Of a stretch of 64,000 bases of DNA, positions 1 through 7,288 are shown piece by piece (position 1 is the first letter of the stretch; every line of letters begins with the position of its first letter). This DNA is from an uncultured Methanobrevibacter sp. (GTDB taxonomy: Archaea; Methanobacteriota; Methanobacteria; Methanobacteriales; Methanobacteriaceae). The stretch lies in assembly GCF_946184425.1 (NCBI RefSeq), contig NZ_CAMHFP010000002.1:35354-99353 (forward strand). Reading direction: 5' to 3'. The notes beneath the pieces were generated by a model, which saw only the letters and a list, made by a program, of their open reading frames with translations, was not told the origin of the DNA and searched no databases. The translations under genes were made by a program, and so were the position numbers.

Positions 1-443
1 TCAATCCATGGGATGCATGAAAAGTTTGCGATGTTTTCCATATCTCTTTTTTCCATATCCACAGTAAATCCCTTATTTTCACCATTCAAAATTGATTTTG
101 AGAGATCTTTAACATAATCATGCCATTCATTGAGGGTATCAAAGTTTTGTGGGGTTTCAACTCTCATTTCCTTATATATTTCGTTTTTCTCATCCATTAT
201 TGGTGTGGTTGCCTCAAGATAGTCAAATTCATAAACCTTATTGTTTATTATTCTTCTTTTTAGTGCCGGTACTCTGTTTACTGCATTCATCAGACAGCCC
301 AGACTCATGACAAAAAATGATTTATCGTGTTCATGACACCAATTCCACATTTTTTCCACACTGATTCTTGCAGACATGGTGTATCTGGAAGATTGGAAAT
401 TAATGAATGGATTTTCATTTAGATTAAATTCAATTTCTCTCAT
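1..443 (-). CDS. Chloramphenicol acetyltransferase-like protein, partial (C-terminus beyond window)
   Basis: Reverse-strand frame read by hand, open from an ATG at 443 to the window edge, about 147 residues visible. The visible part resembles the N-terminal two thirds of CAT-family O-acetyltransferases (PF00302): an early NPF segment, a basic/aromatic strand followed by a helix, a TPIMDE-type segment, and SCIPWI near the edge that matches the conserved S-x-I-P-W motif. The catalytic His region lies outside the window. In methanogens such proteins are usually vapB/CatA-like acetyltransferases of unknown acceptor, so drug resistance should not be assumed. Divergent from the flavoprotein gene at 519, with an AT-rich promoter region between them. 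Confidence 0.7.
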   Translation of the reverse strand, partial: MREIEFNLNENPFINFQSSRYTMSARISVEKMWNWCHEHDKSFFVMSLGCLMNAVNRVPALKRRIINNKVYEFDYLEATTPIMDEKNEIYKEMRVETPQNFDTLNEWHDYVKDLSKSILNGENKGFTVDMEKRDMENIANFSCIPWI

Positions 444-518
444 TTAAAAAACCTTAATCTTTTTATATCATTTTTTAATATATATTATATTGTATAAATC
501 TTTAATGGGTTTGTTAAA

Positions 519-1850
519 ATGAAAGTAGTAATCGTAGGTGGAGGAGCTGGAGGAATATCAACAGCTTCAAATATTCGCAAAATTGACAAAGATATAGAAA
601 TTACAGTTCTCACAAGAGACAACAAAGTAGCATATTCTCCATGCGCTATTCCTTATGTATTGTCCGGAACAATTGAATCATTCGATGATATTGTTATGAG
701 AACTCCTGAAGATTATAAAGAAAAAGATATTGATGTTATCATTGAGGCAGAAGTGACTGCAGTTGATTCTGATAAAAAAACCGTGACTTATCAAAAGAAT
801 GGTAAAGATACTGTCATACCATATGACAAGCTTGTATTGGCTACAGGAGGAAATCCATTTGTCCCTCCAATGCAGGGTGTGGACTTGGATGGAGTATTCA
901 AAATCAGAAACATTGAAGACGGTATGAAAGTACAGGAAGCTATGAAAGATGCAAAAAGCGCAATCGTAACTGGTGCAGGTTTAATTGGTATAGAAATTGC
1001 ATTTGCTCTTAAAAAACAAGGTTTGGATGTTATATTAAGTGAAATGATGCCTCAAATTGTTCCAAGATCTTTGGATAAGGACATGTCCGACATATTGGTA
1101 AAATACCTTGGAATGGAAGGAATTAAAGTTGTATTAGGTAAACCTATCACTAAATTAATCGGTGATGGTAAAGTCGAAAAGGCATGTTTCGGTGATGAAG
1201 AGGTTTATGACGCTGACATGGTAATAATGGCAACAGGTGTAAGACCTGAATTGGAACTTGCTGAAATGGCAGGATGTGACATCGGAAGATGGGCAATCAT
1301 TGTAAATGACAGAATGGAAACATCAGTTGAAGATGTTTACGCTGTTGGAGACTGTGTCGAATCCAGAGACCTTATTTTAGGATTTAATACAATTTCTCAC
1401 TTAGGAACTACAGCTGTTCGTGAATCAAAAACATTAGCTCGTACAATCTGCGGTAAAAAATCCAAATTCAATCCTGTATTGAATTCAATGGTTTCTAAAG
1501 TGGGCAAATTGGAATTTGGTGCTGTAGGATATACCACAAGTTTCGCTCAACAAAACCAGATCAGACCTGTTGTACAAAAAGTGCAGGCACTTACAAGAGC
1601 AAGATACTATCCTAATGCAAAACCTATGGACATCAAGGTTATCTGTGACGGTAACGGAACCATTATAGGTTGTCAAATCATAGCTGAAGAAAGGGTAGCT
1701 GAAAGAATTGATACCATGACTTTGGCTATTACCGAAGGATTGACCTGCTTTGATTTAAGTAATATGGAATTTGCTTATGCACCACCGGTATCAATGGTTA
1801 CAGACCCATTAATCCTTGCCGTTGAAGAGGTTAGTAAAAAATTTAATTAA
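519..1850 (+). CDS. NADH oxidase / CoA-disulfide reductase-like FAD oxidoreductase
   Basis: A 443-residue class of pyridine nucleotide-disulfide oxidoreductase. The N-terminal FAD-binding motif is GGGAGGIS. The single redox-active cysteine of the NADH oxidase/NADH peroxidase/CoA-disulfide reductase group sits in YSPCAIPYVL near residue 43. A second Rossmann fold for NAD(P)H is at GAGLIGIEIA near residue 153, and the FAD motif VYAVGDC is near residue 280. The C-terminal 120 residues form the dimerization domain. Likely reduces O2, peroxide or a low-molecular disulfide/polysulfide; which one cannot be read from sequence. The Mrp ATPase starts 25 nt downstream, probably in the same transcript, tying it to iron-sulfur or oxidative-stress physiology. 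Confidence 0.88.
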   Translation: MKVVIVGGGAGGISTASNIRKIDKDIEITVLTRDNKVAYSPCAIPYVLSGTIESFDDIVMRTPEDYKEKDIDVIIEAEVTAVDSDKKTVTYQKNGKDTVIPYDKLVLATGGNPFVPPMQGVDLDGVFKIRNIEDGMKVQEAMKDAKSAIVTGAGLIGIEIAFALKKQGLDVILSEMMPQIVPRSLDKDMSDILVKYLGMEGIKVVLGKPITKLIGDGKVEKACFGDEEVYDADMVIMATGVRPELELAEMAGCDIGRWAIIVNDRMETSVEDVYAVGDCVESRDLILGFNTISHLGTTAVRESKTLARTICGKKSKFNPVLNSMVSKVGKLEFGAVGYTTSFAQQNQIRPVVQKVQALTRARYYPNAKPMDIKVICDGNGTIIGCQIIAEERVAERIDTMTLAITEGLTCFDLSNMEFAYAPPVSMVTDPLILAVEEVSKKFN

Positions 1851-1875
1851 ATAAATATTTTTGGAGATGATATTA

Positions 1876-2856
1876 ATGCCAGAACATGGACACGGTCACG
1901 GTCATCATGGTCACGGAGGCCAAATGACACCTGAACAACAAAGACAAATGATTGAACAAGAATTGAGAATAGCTAAAAACCTTGGCCAAATCAAGCATAA
2001 AATAGTTGTTATGAGTGGAAAAGGAGGAGTTGGAAAATCCACCGTTGCAGCTAACATTGCTGAAACATTACAATCAATGGGATATGCAACAGGAATACTT
2101 GATGCAGATATTCACGGACCAAACATTCCTAAAATGCTTGGAATCGAAATTTTAGAACAGGAATTTAATCAATTTCAATTTGATACCTTCAAGGAAATAA
2201 CTGAAAATGCAATGGCTAAAGAAACTTTTGAAACAAAAGAAGAGGAAGCAGAATTCATCAAGGCAAAACAGCAAGAATACAGCCATTCAATGTTTCCGGT
2301 AGTTACTCCAACAGGTTTGAAAGTAATGTCAATGGCATTTTTAATTGACGCTATAGACAGACCTATCATTTGGAGAGGTCCTCAAAAAACAGGCGCTATC
2401 AAACAATTGATTTCCGATGTATATTGGGGAAAACTTGACTTTTTAATTATCGATAACCCACCTGGAACCGGTGACGAACCTTTGACAGTTTTACAGACAA
2501 TTCCTGATGCAGATGCAGTAATTATGGTAACCACTCCTAATGTAGTGTCTCAGGAAGATGTTTTAAAATGTGTAAAAATGGTTGAAATGATGAATATTAA
2601 GAAAATAGGTCTTATTGAAAACATGGCTTATTATATTTGTCCTCACTGTGATGAAAAGCTACACATATTCGGTGAAGGTAACGGTAAATTATTTGCAGAA
2701 GAAATGGAAATTGAATATTTAGGCGATTTGCCTATTGAAGAATCAGTCTCCAATTCCCCAAATAAAGAGGCAACTATTTCAACATTAAATCCGGATGATG
2801 AAGTTTCAAAAAGATTTGAAGAAATAGTAAAAGAAATAAACGAAAAATTTTGTTAG
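1876..2856 (+). CDS. Mrp/NBP35-family iron-sulfur carrier ATPase
   Basis: 326 residues. The ATG at 1876 is preferred over the upstream TTG because GGAG lies 9 nt before it. The N-terminus is strikingly His-rich (HGHGHGHHGHGG), a probable metal-binding tail. The deviant Walker A GKGGVGKST is near residue 50, DADIHGPN follows, and a CPHC pair near residue 255 is the conserved Mrp cysteine pair that bridges a [4Fe-4S] cluster in the dimer. Family members carry and insert Fe-S clusters in the cytosol. An extra charged insertion between Walker A and the switch region (about residues 95-135, rich in Glu/Lys) is longer than in many relatives. Follows the NADH oxidase gene in tandem. Confidence 0.9.
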   Translation: MPEHGHGHGHHGHGGQMTPEQQRQMIEQELRIAKNLGQIKHKIVVMSGKGGVGKSTVAANIAETLQSMGYATGILDADIHGPNIPKMLGIEILEQEFNQFQFDTFKEITENAMAKETFETKEEEAEFIKAKQQEYSHSMFPVVTPTGLKVMSMAFLIDAIDRPIIWRGPQKTGAIKQLISDVYWGKLDFLIIDNPPGTGDEPLTVLQTIPDADAVIMVTTPNVVSQEDVLKCVKMVEMMNIKKIGLIENMAYYICPHCDEKLHIFGEGNGKLFAEEMEIEYLGDLPIEESVSNSPNKEATISTLNPDDEVSKRFEEIVKEINEKFC

Positions 2857-3248
2857 ATTAATGTAATGTTAATGATATAACTTACACGAGCTATATTTAC
2901 GATGTATCCTAAGAAATTAGGATCTTCTTTTAATTTTTTAAAGTAATCAAGTTTTTCAATCACATAATCCTTGTTTTCATCCATCACATTCAAGGAAAAG
3001 TACTGCATTCCATTTTTATATTCTAGTGCGTCAGTAAATATTGGAACCAGATACTGCCCGTCATTTGCATATGGAATTTTCACTGGTTTTCCGCCTTCAA
3101 CAGAAATTATGAATTCTTTATCTGAAATATATTCTTTAATTGTCTGTTCTGTTTTTTCAATTGCTTTCTGGTTTTGATTTTCGCCATGCATATAAATCAT
3201 GTTGATATGATTTTTAAGCTTAGGATGTTTTATTTCTTCGATTTTCAT
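2853..3248 (-). CDS. SseB-like domain protein
   Basis: 131 residues, cytosolic, no signal or membrane segment. The core YLVPIFTDALEY matches the strand-turn motif of SseB N-terminal-domain proteins, preceded by a short helical region and followed by a segment ending in FLGYIVNIA, where paralogues in this window have a similar GfvIN ending. It is one of four such proteins here (see 4734, 5016, 5462) but is separated from the others by msrAB and two small genes. It overlaps the convergent Mrp gene by 4 nt and lies 5 nt downstream of msrAB on the same strand, so it may be co-transcribed with it. Function unknown; SseB domains often mediate protein-protein contacts. Confidence 0.65.
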   Translation of the reverse strand: MKIEEIKHPKLKNHINMIYMHGENQNQKAIEKTEQTIKEYISDKEFIISVEGGKPVKIPYANDGQYLVPIFTDALEYKNGMQYFSLNVMDENKDYVIEKLDYFKKLKEDPNFLGYIVNIARVSYIINITLI

Positions 3249-3253
3249 TATAT

Positions 3254-4165
3254 CTACTTTTTGTTTTTATTGTTAATATATTCTTCAATCTCTTGTTTTG
3301 GAATGAATTTCAATGCTGCAGAGTTGATGCAGTATCTTTTTGCCCCTCCAGGTCCGTCATTGAAGACATGGCCAAGGTGGGAATTGGCTTTGGCGCTTCT
3401 GACTTCAACTCTTGTGCTTCCATGTGAAAAATCCCTGTTTTTTGTTATTACATCTTCGGAAATGGGTTTTGTAAATGCAGGCCAACCGCATCCTGAGTCA
3501 AACTTGTCCTCAGAAGAAAAAAGAAGTTCACCATTTACAACATCTACATATACACCATCTTCATAAAAGTCATCATATTCACCACTAAATGGCGGTTCTG
3601 TCATAGAAAGCTGTGTTATTTCATACTCTTCACGAGTCAAGTGTTTGAATTCTTCATCGTTTATTAAATTTAAATCAACATGACAATAGCCCTGCTGATT
3701 TTTTTCAAGATATTTCTGGTGATATTCCTCAGCTGTGTAAAAGCATCCAATAGGACCAACTTCAACGACAATTTTTTCACAATCCTCATTCTGTTTTTTT
3801 GCAAAAAATTTCAGGATGTCTTCCCTTTGGGATTCCTCCTGCCAGTAGACACCTGTACGGTATTGAGTTCCGATGTCTGGACCCTGACGGTTTAATGAAT
3901 AAGGATCAATAATCATGTAATATTTTTCTAAAATTTCCTCAAGGGAAATGATTTCAGGATTGTAGGTTACCTTGACACTTTCGGCATGGCCTGTTTTGCC
4001 TGTGCATACCTTTTCATATGTCGGTGCCAAATCATTCCCATTAGCATAGCCTACCTCTGTCTGATTGACTCCCTTCAATCGGGATATAAATGCTTCCACG
4101 CCCCAAAAGCATCCACCTGCCAAATAGATTACCTTTAATTTTGTATACATATTATTTAATTTCAT
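3254..4165 (-). CDS. msrAB: Bifunctional peptide-methionine sulfoxide reductase MsrA-MsrB
   Basis: About 303 residues. N-terminal MsrA domain carries the catalytic GCFWG near residue 19. The C-terminal MsrB domain has SGCGWPAF and [11 protein letters not shown]; the Cys of RYCINS is the MsrB catalytic residue. The two domains reduce the S and R epimers of methionine sulfoxide in proteins using thioredoxin-like donors. The zinc-binding CxxC pairs of many MsrB proteins are not apparent, so this looks like the zinc-free type. Start: the ORF opens with TTG at 4189, but ATGs at 4165 and 4150 fit homologues better; no strong ribosome binding site decides between them. Part of the oxygen-defence content of this window. 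Confidence 0.93.
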   Translation of the reverse strand: MKLNNMYTKLKVIYLAGGCFWGVEAFISRLKGVNQTEVGYANGNDLAPTYEKVCTGKTGHAESVKVTYNPEIISLEEILEKYYMIIDPYSLNRQGPDIGTQYRTGVYWQEESQREDILKFFAKKQNEDCEKIVVEVGPIGCFYTAEEYHQKYLEKNQQGYCHVDLNLINDEEFKHLTREEYEITQLSMTEPPFSGEYDDFYEDGVYVDVVNGELLFSSEDKFDSGCGWPAFTKPISEDVITKNRDFSHGSTRVEVRSAKANSHLGHVFNDGPGGAKRYCINSAALKFIPKQEIEEYINNKNKK

Positions 4166-4268
4166 TTGGTTATATTTATCATTTGGCAATTATTTTTCCG
4201 TCAAAAAACTTTTTTATAATAAAATTCATACATTTATAATAGTTTATTATTTTGGAGGAATTATTCAA

Positions 4269-4460
4269 ATGTTTTATAGTACTATTATGAAAATCGATTC
4301 AATCGATAGATTAAGAGATATTAGGGATGCTTTACTTGTAGAACAGGGTATCAATCCTACCCGTCAAGGTGAACAAGCTATTAAAGTGGTTGTCGAAAGA
4401 ATTGATGAGATTCAAGCTACTTTAGATAAATCTGCAACCAAAAACAGAAACAGAAGATAA
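4269..4460 (+). CDS. Small conserved-looking helical protein, 63 aa
   Basis: 63 residues with a strong ribosome binding site (GGAGG, 4254-4258) and a TATA-like stretch upstream, which supports a real gene. The sequence is an amphipathic helix-rich protein (IDRLRDIRDALL, AIKVVVERIDEIQATL) ending in a basic tail KNRNRR. No family recognised. The next frame begins directly at its stop codon (TAA then GTG), so the pair at 4269 and 4461 is probably translated from one message. The basic tails of both suggest binding to nucleic acid or ribosome, which is only inference from composition. Confidence 0.6.
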   Translation: MFYSTIMKIDSIDRLRDIRDALLVEQGINPTRQGEQAIKVVVERIDEIQATLDKSATKNRNRR

Positions 4461-4745
4461 GTGATTTTCGTGTTGAGGCGGGCATCTAGTAACAGACGAT
4501 TACTTAGAAAAAGAATGTATAAAGCACCACATACTCGTCATAGGAATTCTCAATATTACCGTGAGAATAAAAGTTTAGTTAAACCACACCAAGAGGAATT
4601 TAGAAATTCCCATGCACCGGTTATAAGACGTAAAAGAAGACCTAAACGTGAAGTTGTAAAAGGATTTAAAATGTCTTATAGATATAAATATTATGTTGAT
4701 GATGTTGTAGAAGAAGAGGAAATGGATGAGAAATCAGAAGAATGA
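4461..4745 (+). CDS. Small basic protein with acidic tail
   Basis: Up to 94 residues. The ORF starts with GTG immediately after the preceding stop; GTG 4470 is an alternative, and translation is probably coupled. The first 60 residues are extremely basic (RRASSNRRLLRKRM, RRKRRPKREV) while the last 12 are acidic (VEEEEMDEKSEE). This charge layout is seen in RNA- or DNA-associated proteins, but no family is recognised. Its last 12 nt overlap the convergent SseB-like gene at 4734. Confidence is moderate because the start is a non-ATG codon and the composition is unusual. Confidence 0.5.
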   Translation: MIFVLRRASSNRRLLRKRMYKAPHTRHRNSQYYRENKSLVKPHQEEFRNSHAPVIRRKRRPKREVVKGFKMSYRYKYYVDDVVEEEEMDEKSEE

Positions 4746-5015
4746 TTCTTCCATTATCTCATTTTTGTCAACATGCTTGTTTTCATTATGCATATTTAAT
4801 ATTATGCCCGAAAAGGCATCATCATTTTTTGAAAGCTCTTTAAATAGTTCAAGTGACACTTCACAAGGAGTATAATCACTCAAATCCATATGTTTTAAGC
4901 CTTCTTCATATTCTTCAAGACTTGAAAAAACAATAATTTTAAACTCATCAATGCTACCACATACAAGAAAGTCCCTTTCATGACCTTCTCCAATTGAAGG
5001 GCAAATGAATTTCAT
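4734..5015 (-). CDS. Short SseB-like protein
   Basis: 93 residues. It keeps the SseB-like core in shortened form (IIVFSSLEEYEEGL, then an E..FKEL helix and FSGIILNMH) and is the most reduced of the four paralogues; the usual PxFTD is replaced by VFSSL. Its ATG directly follows the stop codon of the 5016-5459 gene, and the three genes 5950 to 4734 form a tight operon reading leftwards. Function unknown. Likely a diverged copy produced by tandem duplication within the operon. Confidence 0.6.
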   Translation of the reverse strand: MKFICPSIGEGHERDFLVCGSIDEFKIIVFSSLEEYEEGLKHMDLSDYTPCEVSLELFKELSKNDDAFSGIILNMHNENKHVDKNEIMEESFF

Positions 5016-5459
5016 TTAAAAATCACCGTTCCGGTCCATATTGAAGTTTTGGGAATGGGGATTTATTACAAATCCCTGGAAATGTTCATCTTCTTCAGCT
5101 ATTTTTGTGATGTCTTCAGGAGTCATTACCTTCATTTCTAATTTATCCAAAAAGAGTTTTGCTATTTTTGCACTTCCAACTGCATATTCCCTGATATCTG
5201 TAAAAATTGGAATAATATATTGTTTTGATGCCTCGGTAAGTGTCAGTTTCACAGGCCGGTCAACTTCATCAACCAAAGTGAAGTAAATCTCTTCAGGATA
5301 AGTTTGCTTGATGTTTTCTTTTACTGCATCAAGTTCAACGGCCTGTTCAGTTTTAAGTTTTTTGGCCATATCAGCATATATTTGGATATATTCCTTAAGC
5401 TGACTTTTTGATGCCTTTACATTATTTTTCTGATAGTCTTCGTAATCTTTAGGGTTCAT
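5016..5459 (-). CDS. SseB-like domain protein
   Basis: 147 residues. A helical N-terminus (KASKSQLKEYIQIYADMAK) is followed by the SseB-like module with YIIPIFTDIREYAVG near residue 85 and FQGFVINPH near residue 130. Same arrangement as the products at 2853 and 5462, so these are paralogues. Two nucleotides separate it from the upstream gene and none from the downstream one, indicating one operon. Cytosolic by composition. SseB-domain families are known from secretion-system and stress contexts in bacteria, but nothing here points to a secretion system. Confidence 0.65.
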   Translation of the reverse strand: MNPKDYEDYQKNNVKASKSQLKEYIQIYADMAKKLKTEQAVELDAVKENIKQTYPEEIYFTLVDEVDRPVKLTLTEASKQYIIPIFTDIREYAVGSAKIAKLFLDKLEMKVMTPEDITKIAEEDEHFQGFVINPHSQNFNMDRNGDF

Positions 5460-5461
5460 AT

Positions 5462-5950
5462 TTACTCACAGCAGTCGTGAACATCTTCTCCGCCGATAAC
5501 GAAATCCCATTGTGGTGCATTGATTGCAAGGCCAATGAAACCTTCATCATCTGCATAATCTGCCACTATTTCGCTTCCGACTTTGGTGTCGCATTCAAAT
5601 TCATTGTCTTCAAACTGTTCTTTGAAAACAGTGATTGCCTCTTCAGCTTCTTTTTCATCAGTGTAAACGGGTATTACGAATTCTTCATCTTCGTCGTCTT
5701 CTTCACTTATGATTAAAGCAACCACTTCTTTTTCTTCGCTTTTTGCATTTGAAACGATGATAAATTCTTCATTAAAAACTTTGTGTTCTATTTCATGGTA
5801 TATTTCACCAAGTTCTTCAATCTGTTCCTTGTTGTCTTCTTCAAAGCTTTCGGGAAGATCTTCTGAATTTTCTAATTCCTTTTCTATTTTTGCATTTAAA
5901 TCATCATCAAGTTCAATAAATTTTTCTACTAATTGTTTAAGTTCGCTCAT
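5462..5950 (-). CDS. Acidic SseB-like domain protein, first gene of operon
   Basis: 162 residues, very acidic (runs such as ISEEDDEDEEF). SseB-like core FVIPVYTDEKEAEEAI near residue 92, then a segment FIGLAINAPQWDF and a Cys-Cys near the C-terminus (HDCCE). ATG at 5950 is preceded by GGTGA in the correct orientation. It is the promoter-proximal gene of the leftward three-gene operon and is preceded by two nested inverted repeats (6001-6051 and 6065-6108) that may be operators. Function unknown. Confidence 0.65.
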   Translation of the reverse strand: MSELKQLVEKFIELDDDLNAKIEKELENSEDLPESFEEDNKEQIEELGEIYHEIEHKVFNEEFIIVSNAKSEEKEVVALIISEEDDEDEEFVIPVYTDEKEAEEAITVFKEQFEDNEFECDTKVGSEIVADYADDEGFIGLAINAPQWDFVIGGEDVHDCCE

Positions 5951-6000
5951 AATTTCACCTAATTAATAAATAATCGTTAAAAAAAAGTTTTTAAAAACAA

Positions 6001-6051
6001 ATGAACATTCTCTTCCTAAACACCACTAAAGGAATACAAACGAATGCTCAT
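6001..6051. promoter_or_regulatory. Imperfect inverted repeat upstream of SseB-like operon
   Basis: ATGAACATTC at 6001-6010 faces GAATGCTCAT at 6042-6051, 9 of 10 positions complementary, about 50 nt upstream of the operon start at 5950. It shares the ATGAACA core with the perfect repeat at 6065-6108. Candidate repressor or activator site; no regulator is identified. Confidence 0.4.
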
Positions 6052-6064
6052 TTCAACCATCACC

Positions 6065-6108
6065 ATTGTTCATATTATAAAAAAATAGTATATAACAATA
6101 TGAACAAT
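6065..6108. promoter_or_regulatory. Perfect 12-bp inverted repeat, 20-bp spacer
   Basis: ATTGTTCATATT (6065-6076) and AATATGAACAAT (6097-6108) are exactly complementary. It lies between the end of the panE-like gene (6157) and the leftward SseB-like operon. It may be an operator with two half sites, or a weak hairpin in RNA. The spacer of 20 bp places the half sites about three helical turns apart, centre to centre, which favours protein binding on one DNA face. Confidence 0.45.
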
Positions 6109-6156
6109 ATTATTTATAATTTCAACCTATATAAAGTTTTAGTATCCGAATAGTAA

Positions 6157-7101
6157 TTAAAAGTCTTTTTCAATACTTTTGATTAGATTATAGATAATTC
6201 TATTTGTGCTTACATCAACATTATTTTTCTCGCCAAGCTCAATGACCTTACCATTCAATGAGTCAATTTCAGTTTTAATTTTTCTTTTGATATCCTGATG
6301 GGTTGAAGAGTAATGTTCATAAGTATCCGGAACCAGTTTGGAATAAAAAATATCCTTATATTCGTTTGAAGTGTTCCAAAGGGTGGAATAGCCTGATGCC
6401 TTGATTACTTCAAAGATTTCATCAATTATTTTATCCATTATTTCCATCGAATATTCGCTTTCAGTCAGTTTTCCGTAATTCACATTCAAGATGGCACCTA
6501 ATGGATTTAATGCACAGTTATAAATCATCTTTGCCCACAAATATCTGTCAACTTCGTTTGTAAGTTCACATTTTATTCCAGATGAGGTTATCATTGAAGC
6601 AATTTCTCTTAAACAACTTGGATTTTCGTGCTGTAGTGATCCAAGAAGGACAGGTTCTGTATATACTGTTATTTCACTGATGTATCTTTCATGTCTTTTA
6701 AATCCGGTAATCACGCGTGCTGAAAATACCTGATTTTTTGGAAAATATCTGAGGTATAATGCATCGTTTCCAAATCCGTTTTGGAATATGATGATTTTGG
6801 CGTCATTCTTCAGGATGTTTCTGTGACTGTTTAGGTTATCTGCAATTTCTTCATTTGCGGTTGTTTTTGAAGCAATGAAAATATAATCAAATGTGTTTTC
6901 AGGAATGTCTGAGTATGATTCATAAACTGGCACATCCTTAATTTCATAATGTTCAAATAGTCCACATCTCTTAATTCCGTTCTTTCTTATTGCCTTTGCT
7001 GTTTCTCCTCTTGCATATACAGATACTTCCGCTCCCTGTGATGCAACTGATGTGAGTATTCCGATTCCTACACTTCCGGCGCCGATTAATAATATCTTCA
7101 T
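6157..7101 (-). CDS. 2-dehydropantoate 2-reductase family protein (ketopantoate reductase-like)
   Basis: 314 residues from the ATG at 7101; the upstream extension in the ORF track is low-complexity and unlikely to be coding. N-terminal Rossmann motif GAGSVGIGI binds NADPH. IIFQNGFGN is the conserved N-G stretch, and LWAKMIYNCALNPLGAI near residue 190 matches the family motif with the catalytic Lys and Asn. Ketopantoate reductase supplies pantoate for CoA, but several methanogen paralogues have other substrates, so the pantoate role is likely rather than certain. A DtxR-like palindrome lies about 36-52 bp upstream (7137-7153). Confidence 0.85.
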   Translation of the reverse strand: MKILLIGAGSVGIGILTSVASQGAEVSVYARGETAKAIRKNGIKRCGLFEHYEIKDVPVYESYSDIPENTFDYIFIASKTTANEEIADNLNSHRNILKNDAKIIIFQNGFGNDALYLRYFPKNQVFSARVITGFKRHERYISEITVYTEPVLLGSLQHENPSCLREIASMITSSGIKCELTNEVDRYLWAKMIYNCALNPLGAILNVNYGKLTESEYSMEIMDKIIDEIFEVIKASGYSTLWNTSNEYKDIFYSKLVPDTYEHYSSTHQDIKRKIKTEIDSLNGKVIELGEKNNVDVSTNRIIYNLIKSIEKDF

Positions 7102-7136
7102 AATATTAAATTTGTTTTTATAATAAATAAAAATAA

Positions 7137-7153
7137 TTTTAGGCATATCAAAA
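7137..7153 (-). promoter_or_regulatory. DtxR-type operator-like site upstream of panE-like gene
   Basis: On the minus strand it reads TTTTGATATGCCTAAAA, 16 of 17 identical to the site at 26665-26681. It sits upstream of the AT-rich promoter of the panE-like gene. Archaeal and bacterial DtxR/MDR-type metal-dependent repressors bind TTAGG-N4-CCTAA palindromes, hence the call. One half is degenerate. Confidence 0.4.
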
Positions 7154-7288
7154 ATTTAATCCTTTTTAAATTCTTTATTTTGGTAAAACTAAATTAATAA
7201 TATTTTTTTAAACCTAAAAAAGATATATTCATAGATTAATTTAAATATAATGATTTTCCTATATATTATTAATACATGGGGCATTATC

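Noticed and set aside
1485-1676. Reverse-strand ORF inside the NADH oxidase gene
   Set aside because: Shadow ORF without start signal; composition is not protein-like. The same holds for other antisense entries such as 7531-7770, 31692-31988, 37228-37758 and 53152-53631.
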